A stretch of 29,411 nucleotides of DNA, taken from the NCBI GenBank assembly GCA_964585305.1, contig CAZPDM010000055.1:1-29411 (forward strand), written 5' to 3'. Both the position numbers and the translations under genes were made by a program. Shown in pieces: positions 1-8,109 of this stretch (its first letter is position 1; every line of letters starts with the position of its first letter). Under the pieces are notes generated by a model that saw only the letters and a program-made list of their open reading frames with translations, was not told the DNA's origin and searched no databases. This DNA is from CAZPDM01 sp964585305 (GTDB lineage Bacteria > Planctomycetota > Uabimicrobiia > Uabimicrobiales > JABWCH01).

Positions 1-5
1 TTCAT

Positions 6-34
6 CCCCGAAGCTGAAGACTTCGGGGTTTTCT
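6..34 (+). terminator. Intrinsic terminator of a gene upstream of the window
   Basis: A perfect 8-bp stem CCCCGAAG/CTTCGGGG (6-13 and 21-28) has a 7-nt loop and is followed by TTTTCTC. It probably ends transcription of a plus-strand gene left of the window. The next start codon is only about 40 nt downstream, which leaves little room for a separate promoter. Confidence 0.8.
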
Positions 35-69
35 CGCTAAAATTCTATAAAAAAAATGGATGAGACGAG

Positions 70-2256
70 ATGAAATATACAGTATTTTTCATAGTATTTA
101 GTTTAGTAATAAGTTGCAATCTTCTTGTAACACATTCTGAATTATCTAGCCAAAATATTTCCCAAGAAACTTTGTTGAATTTAGCTCAGGAGGCCTGGGA
201 ACATCGTGAATTTAGTAAATGTGAAGACTATCTTAATCACGCTATATCTCAATCAGCAAATCCTCAAGTATACCTTTTGTTTGCCTATTTAAAATTGCAA
301 CAGGCTCAATGGCCAAAAGCATTAGAATATGCACGTCAAGCACGCAATCTTGCACCGCATCTTGTCAAAACATATTTTTTTGAAGCCGCAGACTGCTTAA
401 TTCGTGGAGAATATCTTGTGGCATGGCAATGGTTTGATACTGTCAGAATTTCTTTTCCTAATTATGTTTTTACAAATGATGATCTTTTAGGTTTGCAGGC
501 TACTCTTTGGCGTATTTTGCTACAATTAGAGCGAGATAATTTACCCAAAACTGGTTTGGAATTAGCAAATCAGGCATTAAAATATTTTCCCAATCATCCT
601 CTTTATTTAAGTTTTCAGGCTAAATTTTTATATTTTTTGGGAAGAATAGAAGAATCTGAAAATTCTTTACAACTAGCTCTTGCCCAAAATCCTTATGAAT
701 TACAAGCTATTCAACAATATCGTTTATTGCTATTTAAGCAAGGAAAATATCAACAAGCCTTCGCACTTTGGCAAAAAATTATTCCTCAAAAGATGTTGCT
801 AGATCCAGAAAATAAAATTAGAAATCTTTATATCAATCTGAAAAACTCTGTGGAACAAATCGATTTTGCAAAAGTTGATACACTATTAAATTTAGCAAAA
901 GACCTTACAAAATTTGGTTGGGAAAAAGAAGCATTACTTGTTTATGAAAAGATTCCAGGAACTTTCTCTGAACAACAACAATTGCAACAGCATCTTAAGT
1001 TTTTACAAGGTATTCGTTTAATTATTGAACAAAATTATCGTAGCAAGAATATTTCTATTATTCGAATTTTAGATCAAATTAACGTTTTAGCTAAAAAATG
1101 TCAAATTCCTTTATCTCTTCAACCTAGCCAGGAATTTGATTCTTATTTTATTGTTGTTCGTGAAACAAATCCTTATGATCCTCAACCAGGAACTCTTAGT
1201 GAATATTTAGCTTCCTATAATAAAATGTTTGATTTGGGAAATAATTATGGATATCTTGATTGTCGAATGATGAATCGTATATCTTGGAAATTATACAATC
1301 GAGAAATTTTTGGAAAAAATGTTTCCTATAACGTTATTGTTGGTGATGAAACACAAATCGATAACTATATTGGTTATCATTCTGGATCTCCTAAAGTTGC
1401 GGGCAGAGCATTTTTATCATTTCAAGGATTTTATATTGCTTTAGATACCATTCGTCCCTCCTTACGTTTTTTGCAAATTTTATACGAAAATATAACAAAA
1501 GTATCATCTGTTTCTAAGAAAAAATCTCTTTCTGTTCCTAACCAAGAGAGTTATATATTTTTACAAAATTCCAATTTTGCAGAAAATCAAGAAATAAATA
1601 AGATGCTTCAAAAAAATATATCCCAAAATTCTACTGAAAAATTGGGGTTTGAGTATGATTCAAACCTTGTTGCAAATTTAATTCGCAAATCTCTATTTCT
1701 GACTTTAAATAACTGGCCAGATAAGGTATCTATAAATGATGTAAAATTTTGGAACTCTTTGTATATTGCTATCTTAGAACGGCAAATCGAGTTGGTTCAT
1801 TTCCATGAACTTGGCCATCTTAATGATTTTCCATGTTTTTTACCTATGATGACTAATCTGGGCAATCTAGTGGAAATGCTTTGGGAGCAAAAATTTAGCC
1901 CTGAAAGAATTCAAATGCGCTTTGAATCAATAGCAGAGACTTTTGGCTTGACTCATACTTCAGATCCTTATTATTATCTTGCACAAATTATGGAACGAAT
2001 GGATGTAAATTATTCTGGAATTTTTGAGTTGGTATATTGGGCTTGGTATGGTAAAATGCCAAACCAAGATCCCTATTATCGTGCATCTTTAGATATTTTG
2101 AATACAATTCAAGATTTAGCAGGTTGTTCAGACACAACTTTTTTTTACCAAATTGCCGAAATTGCGGAGAAAGAAAATAAAAGTCAGCAAAATTTGCAAA
2201 ATATTTTTCGATTACTTCAAGAAAAAACTGAAATAAAAAAAAGTTGTCGAGAATAA
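70..2256 (+). CDS. TPR lipoprotein with C-terminal HExxH metallopeptidase-like domain
   Basis: A 728-residue exported protein. The N-terminus is a short signal peptide ending in the lipobox VISC (residues 13-16), so Cys16 is the likely lipidated residue. Residues about 30-250 form TPR-like helical pairs (A-x-E-Y-A-x-x-A patterns, for example LEYARQARNLAPH). The C-terminal third contains HELGH (579-583), a canonical HExxH zinc site, followed about 36 residues later by ESIAE (619-623), which could supply the third, glutamate ligand of a gluzincin. I recognise no named peptidase family, so proteolytic activity is inferred. The start is the ATG at 70, preceded by GGATGAGA. It is followed after 30 nt by the channel gene on the same strand, probably co-transcribed. 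An inactive zincin used for binding is the main alternative. Confidence 0.72.
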   Translation: MKYTVFFIVFSLVISCNLLVTHSELSSQNISQETLLNLAQEAWEHREFSKCEDYLNHAISQSANPQVYLLFAYLKLQQAQWPKALEYARQARNLAPHLVKTYFFEAADCLIRGEYLVAWQWFDTVRISFPNYVFTNDDLLGLQATLWRILLQLERDNLPKTGLELANQALKYFPNHPLYLSFQAKFLYFLGRIEESENSLQLALAQNPYELQAIQQYRLLLFKQGKYQQAFALWQKIIPQKMLLDPENKIRNLYINLKNSVEQIDFAKVDTLLNLAKDLTKFGWEKEALLVYEKIPGTFSEQQQLQQHLKFLQGIRLIIEQNYRSKNISIIRILDQINVLAKKCQIPLSLQPSQEFDSYFIVVRETNPYDPQPGTLSEYLASYNKMFDLGNNYGYLDCRMMNRISWKLYNREIFGKNVSYNVIVGDETQIDNYIGYHSGSPKVAGRAFLSFQGFYIALDTIRPSLRFLQILYENITKVSSVSKKKSLSVPNQESYIFLQNSNFAENQEINKMLQKNISQNSTEKLGFEYDSNLVANLIRKSLFLTLNNWPDKVSINDVKFWNSLYIAILERQIELVHFHELGHLNDFPCFLPMMTNLGNLVEMLWEQKFSPERIQMRFESIAETFGLTHTSDPYYYLAQIMERMDVNYSGIFELVYWAWYGKMPNQDPYYRASLDILNTIQDLAGCSDTTFFYQIAEIAEKENKSQQNLQNIFRLLQEKTEIKKSCRE

Positions 2257-2286
2257 TTTTTAATTCTTTCTAAGAAAGGATCATTG

Positions 2287-4077
2287 ATGAATTTTGAAAT
2301 GCCAGTGTTATCTTCAGAAGAAGCGCGTAATAAAATTTTAGCTGGAGAAGCCCTTAGAGGTTATCGTATTTCAAAAATTGAAATCCAAGATAAGGAAATT
2401 CCTGGCTCAGTTATTATTACTGATTGCCAAATTGGTGTTCTCAATTTTAGCAATACTACAATTCAAGGTGCTGCGTGTTTTGATAAAAGTATTTTTTTAG
2501 AAAAAGCTGTATTTGGCTGGGAAAGTTCTCATGCTAAAACTGGAGTAACTATTTTTCAAAAAACAGTTGCTTTTAATGAATGTGTTTTCCAGGGAAAATC
2601 TTTATTTGGCGGAACTCAGTTTAAAGAAGTGGCATCTTTTAAAGGTACATCTTTTCAAAAAGAAGCTATTTTTCAAGAAGCTTATTTCTATGAGCAAGCA
2701 TTTTTTTGGAAAACAAATTTTTCTAGCGATGTTTCATTTCGAGGATCGACATTTGGTTTAGAAGGCCACTTTGATCATTCCCAATTTTTTCATAATGTTT
2801 CTTTTGAATGTGCGAAGTTTTTAGAAAAAGAAGGCTCATTTAATAACATTTTAATTTATGGAAACCTTAATTTTGCGGAATCTTATTTCCAAGGCTATCT
2901 TGCATTTCGTAAAGCTATTGTGCATGGTGAAGTAGATTTCAAACGGTCAAAATTTGATGGTGAAGCCGATTTTCAAGATGCTCAATTTAAGAGCAAAGTT
3001 TCCTTCCGTAATGCAACATTTACAACTAAGGTTAGTTTTTTACATACGATTTTTTCTGGCTTGGCTTCTTTCCTTGCGACAAAATTTAGTGAAGCAGATT
3101 TCTTAAATGCACAATTCCATGATGAAGCACTATTCAATTTTGATCGTAATACTCGCGCTAGTTTAAATGAAGCTGATACAACCGCTTCTTTTAGTGGCTT
3201 TGCTAATTTTATGAATGTTCGATTTCATAAACGCGCTGTTTTTGAAGAAGTTGTTTTTGAAAAATCTGCGACATTTGCCAATAGCTTTTTTGGTGAACAA
3301 GCAAGTTTTATGAATACAAAATTTCAAGGTCCCACTACTTTTAATAATGTTTATTGCAACCAAGAGCTTAGTGCAATTCAGGCTTCATTTAGTGAAATCA
3401 CTTTTGACTATGCTAATATCAATCGCAGATTGGATCTTAGTGAAGCCAAATTCGAAGCAATTTCCTTTTATAAGGCTTCGCTGGATTTGATTGTTGTAGA
3501 ATGCTTCCAAATTCGTAAAAAATTACTAAATGAACGGCCAAGTACACCTCATTATGATCGTGTTAAAGAAGAATATTTGATTCTTAAAGAAAGTTTTCAA
3601 CAACGTGGATTGGCTGAGGAAGAAGATTGGGCATATCGTAAATTCCGCCAGATGAAACGCAAAGCTATTAGTCAAAAGTCTTGGGCTAGAATACTTCGTA
3701 AAAACAAAGAAGGTAGTATTGTAAAAGCAATTGCTCGGTTGTTTGTTAATTTGATTGAACGTATTTTTGTGGATCGTGGAACTGGTTATGGAACACAGCC
3801 ACTTAATATTGGAATTGTAGCGATTTCAGTTATTTTACTCTTTGGATATATTTATAGTAATTTCCCCGAAGAATTCAATATCCAACAACAAGGAATAGCT
3901 CTAAAATTTTCACAAGCTATTTATTTGAGTTTTTCTACCTTTACCACCATGGGGCTTAACGATCTTCAACCTAAGCTAGATAGCCCATTATGCTATGCTA
4001 CAGGTATAGAAGCCTTTTTGGGAATTTTTATTATGACCTTATTTGTTGGAACATTTACTCGAAAGATTATTCGATAA
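2287..4077 (+). CDS. Pentapeptide-repeat protein fused to a two-TM ion channel
   Basis: A protein of 596 residues from the ATG at 2287. That ATG lies 6 nt after AGAAAGGA, which is better spaced than the TTG at 2284. Residues about 30-400 are degenerate pentapeptide repeats with an aromatic centre (A-x-F-x-x pattern, for example ASFMNTKFQG), expected to form a right-handed quadrilateral beta-helix in the cytoplasm. A charged linker (GLAEEEDWAYRKFRQMKRKA) leads to a C-terminal module with TM1 (NIGIVAISVILLFGYIY), a pore helix and filter (FTTMGLND, 552-559) and TM2 (GIEAFLGIFIMTLFVGTF). This matches the Ion_trans_2 potassium-channel fold, and repeat-channel fusions of this type are known. The filter departs from TVGYGD, so ion selectivity is uncertain. 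The gene ends directly against a bidirectional terminator. Confidence 0.85.
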   Translation: MNFEMPVLSSEEARNKILAGEALRGYRISKIEIQDKEIPGSVIITDCQIGVLNFSNTTIQGAACFDKSIFLEKAVFGWESSHAKTGVTIFQKTVAFNECVFQGKSLFGGTQFKEVASFKGTSFQKEAIFQEAYFYEQAFFWKTNFSSDVSFRGSTFGLEGHFDHSQFFHNVSFECAKFLEKEGSFNNILIYGNLNFAESYFQGYLAFRKAIVHGEVDFKRSKFDGEADFQDAQFKSKVSFRNATFTTKVSFLHTIFSGLASFLATKFSEADFLNAQFHDEALFNFDRNTRASLNEADTTASFSGFANFMNVRFHKRAVFEEVVFEKSATFANSFFGEQASFMNTKFQGPTTFNNVYCNQELSAIQASFSEITFDYANINRRLDLSEAKFEAISFYKASLDLIVVECFQIRKKLLNERPSTPHYDRVKEEYLILKESFQQRGLAEEEDWAYRKFRQMKRKAISQKSWARILRKNKEGSIVKAIARLFVNLIERIFVDRGTGYGTQPLNIGIVAISVILLFGYIYSNFPEEFNIQQQGIALKFSQAIYLSFSTFTTMGLNDLQPKLDSPLCYATGIEAFLGIFIMTLFVGTFTRKIIR

Positions 4078-4130
4078 TATGCTAAAAAAAGAGTGTTGGC
4101 TATTTTAACCAACACTCTTTTTTTAGCATA
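4078..4130. terminator. Bidirectional intrinsic terminator between convergent genes
   Basis: A perfect 22-bp inverted repeat (4078-4099 and 4109-4130) has a 9-nt loop. The stem contains A7 and T7 tracts, so it can terminate transcription from either side. It begins one base after the channel stop codon. Its right arm includes the stop codon and the last Cys codon of the convergent minus-strand gene. Confidence 0.92.
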
Positions 4131-5961
4131 TATATTTTTGAGCATAACTGCGGATTTCTCGGCCTTGAAGTACATGAAATTTTCTTAATTTTCTCAATGT
4201 GTATGTTGAAAATCCAGACAGTGGTAGGAAAATAAGATGTTTTTGCAAACGTCGGGCAATATTGCGACAAGATAAATCTGGCCGATCGCTTCCTATGTAT
4301 GCAATAAATTTAGAACGGCTATAAGTTGCGGCTGCAGCGACCAAGCGTTCAATAGGATTTTGAGTAAAATCATATATTGAACTTTTCCAAATATCTTCTA
4401 TCGTAATGGGAGGAAAGATAAACAACGCTCCCCCATAAAATGCGCGGCTGATCCCTGGACCAATAATATCATCGCAATGATTTGTCGCATAAAAACAAAG
4501 TGTAGATTCGTTTTGGTGTTCAGCTTGCCAAGTTGTCCGCCAAGTATATTTATCAAAGTTTTTATCAAAAATAAAAATAACAGCCCCAACATCTCCACGT
4601 GCGGGGGGCATTTCTTTTACATAAATATCCTGTGTATGCCATTGACGAATTGTTTCTCGTATATCTAAACCATCTTTAATGCTTGTTGTAAATTTTTCTA
4701 CACGAGATAAATCTTCGCTTACAAGAGAAAGTGCTCGCATTTTTACATATTTAGTAAAATTTTCAATACGTTCGTCTTCTTCTGGCCAGGAGCATTCACT
4801 ATGATTTCCCCAATGTCTTTTCCATTTGATTTGTTTTTCTAATTTGGGTCTGCGTTCCAATTTGATGTTTTTAAGACTAAATGGTGGACCGGGAAGGCGA
4901 TTTTTTAAATCAAATTCTCCTAATTCTTCAGTATATCCTTTATCAACACCTATACGTATAGCAGATTCTGCTGTAGGATCTTGATAGGGATAAAATTTTG
5001 CCATTTCAACAACGCGTGCTGCATATCCACTACCGCCTACTCCCTGGGCAGCAACAATTAAATCATAGAGAGATGGAGTTAAATAATTTTTTACTAAACA
5101 AAGATTTCGTAAATATGTTAACATGGTTTGCAAAGCTCCCGGAGTCAAACGTTCGTGTTCTTCTGGAATATCTCTGCAATATTCTTTACGACTTTCTAAA
5201 TATAGTTCTTTTAATCCATCTCCCTTATCATAAGGCGTAAGTTCTAAGCTACTACGATGTTTTTCATATAAAAAAGTAAGATATGGAATTTCTCCAGTTA
5301 GAAGATAAATACTATCTGTGTGAACGGGGCGAATTTCACAATCGTACTCATATTGTTCTTCAGGAAATATAAAAGGAGTTTGCAATTGAAAATGACGTCG
5401 AACTCCTTCCCAATGTGCCAATCCGCAGACAAATAGAATGCTCTTGAATTGTGCAGTTAATTTTCGCAGTTTTTCCGCCATGAAAATTTCTCTCATATCT
5501 TGAGCACTATTGGGTGGAGCAGGAATTAGGTATGGCAAAACTGCTTGATAGTATGATTCTAAACCTAAATGCCCCACGGCATATTCATCTGGCAACGCAG
5601 GACTATAAGGCTCATACACTTCCATTTCCATATCTATAAATTCAGTAGGAAGTCGTTCTTCTAATCCCAATCGAATTGCTTCCATAATTCCTTCGCCTGG
5701 TTCAATAGGAACATAGCAATATTGTTTTTCTAAGTTTTTATATGATTCTAAATATAGAACGGCTGAAATAGTTGGCAATTTCTGTACAGCTTCTATAACT
5801 GAATTTTTTAAAGAATTTGGCAATTCTATTGCAATACATTGATAAGATTTTTGCAAAAATATTTTACGAACTTCTTGCGCAAATATACATCGGCCATGAA
5901 TGACTGGTACGCAATCAATTATGCTATTAGCGTTTTTAATTTGCAAAGAAAGAGTATTCAT
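4123..5961 (-). CDS. Large uncharacterised protein with TraB/ChaN-like N-terminal domain
   Basis: A 612-residue protein without signal peptide or obvious membrane segment. The first 200 residues show an alternating hydrophobic layout with VPVIHG (about 18-23), an AIELP strand, EPGEG, and then REIFMAEKL and FVCGLAHWEGV. This pattern resembles the TraB/PrgY/GumN and ChaN/EreA superfamily, where conserved His and Glu residues line a putative hydrolase site. The similarity is a fold-level guess from motifs, and I know no function for the remaining 400 residues. The C-terminal part has a compact segment (ARGDVGAVIFIFD, FYATNHCDDIIGPGISRAF) that may be a second domain. The start is the ATG at 5961 after GGACGGA. 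It lies 34 nt downstream of the PAS reading frame, so the two may share a transcript. Confidence 0.6.
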   Translation of the reverse strand: MNTLSLQIKNANSIIDCVPVIHGRCIFAQEVRKIFLQKSYQCIAIELPNSLKNSVIEAVQKLPTISAVLYLESYKNLEKQYCYVPIEPGEGIMEAIRLGLEERLPTEFIDMEMEVYEPYSPALPDEYAVGHLGLESYYQAVLPYLIPAPPNSAQDMREIFMAEKLRKLTAQFKSILFVCGLAHWEGVRRHFQLQTPFIFPEEQYEYDCEIRPVHTDSIYLLTGEIPYLTFLYEKHRSSLELTPYDKGDGLKELYLESRKEYCRDIPEEHERLTPGALQTMLTYLRNLCLVKNYLTPSLYDLIVAAQGVGGSGYAARVVEMAKFYPYQDPTAESAIRIGVDKGYTEELGEFDLKNRLPGPPFSLKNIKLERRPKLEKQIKWKRHWGNHSECSWPEEDERIENFTKYVKMRALSLVSEDLSRVEKFTTSIKDGLDIRETIRQWHTQDIYVKEMPPARGDVGAVIFIFDKNFDKYTWRTTWQAEHQNESTLCFYATNHCDDIIGPGISRAFYGGALFIFPPITIEDIWKSSIYDFTQNPIERLVAAAATYSRSKFIAYIGSDRPDLSCRNIARRLQKHLIFLPLSGFSTYTLRKLRKFHVLQGREIRSYAQKYIC

Positions 5962-5995
5962 AATATCCGTCCGAAAAACTTGCTTTATAAAATAC

Positions 5996-6582
5996 TTAAC
6001 TACTTGTTTTCATATCTTTTATTATTTTGAGTGTACATGCGGGACAAATACCGTGCGAAAATAAAGCCTGAGAATGGTTACTTATATAAGATTCAAGCTG
6101 TTCCCAATAATTTTCATCATTGCGTATTTTCTTGCAATATGAGCAAATTGGCAATATCCCTCGTAATTGATTGATTTCATTTTCTTGAGCTATTTTTAAT
6201 AAATTTTGTGAAATAACCCGTTCTGTAACATCGATACAACTTCCAATATATCCTTTAAATTTTCCCGATAACTCAAAATATGGTACCCCACGATCAAATA
6301 TCCATCGGTATTCACCATCAAACCTGCGAAGTCGATATTCCATTTCAAATATTTTTCTTTCCAAAAAGTGGCTTTATATATTTGCAAACATCTATCGAAA
6401 TCTTCTGGATGAACACCTTCAGTCCAGCCATTTCCTATTTCTTGTTCAAGAGAGCGTCCTGTAAAATTAAGCCATACTTCATTGAAATAATCACATTCCA
6501 TTGTTACTGTAGAACGCCATATCATAATAGGAGATTTTTCTACAATGAGTTTATATTCTTCAGCCTCAATTTGTTTTTTCAT
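5996..6582 (-). pseudogene. PAS sensor protein with C-terminal Cys motif, split by a one-base frameshift
   Basis: Two overlapping minus-strand frames together make one protein of about 195 residues. The upstream frame encodes a PAS domain start (KSPIMIWRSTV, FTGRS, HPEDFDRCLQIYKATF). The downstream frame continues exactly where a PAC motif should (LERKIFEMEYRLRRFDGEYR, GYIGSCIDVTER). It ends with the recurrent tail LPICSYCKKIRND...YW...SHGICPAC, a C-x2-C...C-x2-C element often found after PAS or receiver domains. Adding one T to the T5 run (plus strand A5 at 6363-6367) would restore the frame. The start is probably the ATG at 6582, placed after GGAGG with 5-nt spacing, rather than the ATG at 6594. 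It could be a true pseudogene, a phase-variable homopolymer or a sequencing error. It lacks a kinase or output domain. Confidence 0.75.
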
Positions 6583-6600
6583 AGTACCCTCCATGTTAAT

Positions 6601-6615
6601 TTAGTAAACTATCAT
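6601..6615 (-). other. Four-codon leader ORF upstream of the PAS gene
   Basis: An ideal Shine-Dalgarno AGGAG lies 5 nt before an ATG at 6615 that is in frame with the PAS protein, but the frame stops after M-I-V-Y. A second SD and ATG (6582) follow. It may be a short upstream ORF or a remnant of a longer N-terminus. Confidence 0.3.
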
Positions 6616-6675
6616 GCTATCTCCTAATAAATGTTATCTTTAAAAAATATAAATTAACCTTTATTTCATTTATAT

Positions 6676-6704
6676 TGTCCTGAGTGAGGCTCTCACACAG
6701 GACA
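6676..6704. repeat. Strong hairpin after the exported-protein gene
   Basis: Symmetric inverted repeat TGTCCTG-a-GTGAG, loop GCT, CTCAC-a-CAGGACA, with a single A/A mismatch. It starts 18 nt beyond the stop of the minus-strand gene at 6723, so it may end that transcript or stabilise its 3' end. Neither side has a convincing T-tract, so it is not called an intrinsic terminator. An operator for the PAS gene is an alternative. Confidence 0.5.
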
Positions 6705-6722
6705 GCAATAGATGTCAATTTT

Positions 6723-8108
6723 TTATTTGTTCATCAATTGTACTAGAATTTTATCTTGCTTATATTCATAAAGTAAGCCATTTAAGCCAACTTTCATTTG
6801 GATAACATGAAATGTAGTTTCTAATTCTACAGTACAATATGTTGAGTAAGATTGGGTAACTTTAAATTTTCCTGGATTGATTTGGAGACGACGAGGATGA
6901 AAAATAGACATCGAAAATTGGCTATTATATTCCAGATTAGCTTGGCATAAGAACATTGCAAAATGATGAATTGCACTATTATCTAAAAAAATAGTATCAG
7001 GTGTTATGGGAACAAAATACTCTAAAATATTTTGATTCCGTTGATAGAATTCTTTTATTCCTTGAGTACTGAATTCACAAGATATTTCCATATTATCTCC
7101 TTCTTTTATATTATAAAATATAGGATTATAATTTTCATCATATCTTGTTATAGATTGGAAAGTAAAGTCTTTATTAGAACGTGCAAATTTGCCATTAGCA
7201 ATTATTTCATAATAAGATTGAGTATTATTTGGGCCTGTAATAGTAAAGTATACATCGCCAATGATTTTTTTTTCATTCATACATTGGTAATGATATGTTT
7301 GGCCTAACAGATATGGCAATGGACGCAACTTTCTAAAATAAGATTGTTGGGTAAGTTCAGACAGCTCTTGAATTTGTTTTGTTGTGGCCAAACATATTTT
7401 CATATTTTGTTGCAAATCTTGTATCTGCAATATACGACGTTGAGCAGATTCTACCCATATTTTAAAGCCATTCTGCCCAGAAGTAGCTGGAAGATTTTGC
7501 CATTGAATTTGGAAAACGTCTGTTTTATATTCTACTTCATTGAGTTTTAATTTTTGAGAGCCTAAAGGTTGAATAAGTAATGGTTGAGGAGTGATAGTGG
7601 AATTGCTAAGGTTAATGAGTTTGAGATCAACAGCGAAAATAGTTTTAGGATATGCTTGTACTTTTTCTAAAAGTGGAATAAACGAAAAATAATCTGTTAA
7701 AAATACAGTATCTTCATAGATTGGAAATGCTTTATTATTGATTTCTTTACCACTTTGTGAATTGCTAATTTTTAGTGTAGTTTTTTCAAAAATATATTTT
7801 TGTTGCTCTGTTAATTGATTATACCAAATTTTATCCCAGGAATATGTTATTAAATTATTTTGGTATCTGCTTTCTTCTAGCAGTTGATCATCAAAATTTT
7901 TGCTGCCAATTTTAGTTTTTAGTGCGGTACGAGTTTTACGGATTTGGGTATTCTGAGCATCGGTGGAATATTCTACTGTGATGTATCCATTTGCTGCTGA
8001 TTTTATATAGATCAAATAATGTTCAATTTTGTTTGTTTTATCTTGTGATTGAATATCTTGTAAAAACAAAAATAAGCAAATGATCAAAACAAAAAGCATT
8101 CTAAGCAT
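6723..8108 (-). CDS. Exported protein of unknown function, coupled to the Ser/Thr kinase gene
   Basis: A protein of 461 residues from the ATG at 8108. That ATG follows AAGGGA at suitable spacing and begins an obvious signal peptide (MLRMLFVLIICLFLFLQ, then DIQSQDK). The longer in-frame start at 8153 would put charged residues before the signal and is unlikely. The mature part is rich in beta-type segments, Asn, Gln and Tyr, with no Cys pairs or catalytic motif I recognise. It probably acts in the periplasm or envelope. The start lies one base after the kinase stop codon, so translation is likely coupled. That links it to the kinase pathway as a target, sensor or effector, but this is inferred only from position. 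No homologue recognised. Confidence 0.62.
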   Translation of the reverse strand: MLRMLFVLIICLFLFLQDIQSQDKTNKIEHYLIYIKSAANGYITVEYSTDAQNTQIRKTRTALKTKIGSKNFDDQLLEESRYQNNLITYSWDKIWYNQLTEQQKYIFEKTTLKISNSQSGKEINNKAFPIYEDTVFLTDYFSFIPLLEKVQAYPKTIFAVDLKLINLSNSTITPQPLLIQPLGSQKLKLNEVEYKTDVFQIQWQNLPATSGQNGFKIWVESAQRRILQIQDLQQNMKICLATTKQIQELSELTQQSYFRKLRPLPYLLGQTYHYQCMNEKKIIGDVYFTITGPNNTQSYYEIIANGKFARSNKDFTFQSITRYDENYNPIFYNIKEGDNMEISCEFSTQGIKEFYQRNQNILEYFVPITPDTIFLDNSAIHHFAMFLCQANLEYNSQFSMSIFHPRRLQINPGKFKVTQSYSTYCTVELETTFHVIQMKVGLNGLLYEYKQDKILVQLMNK

Positions 8109-8109
8109 A

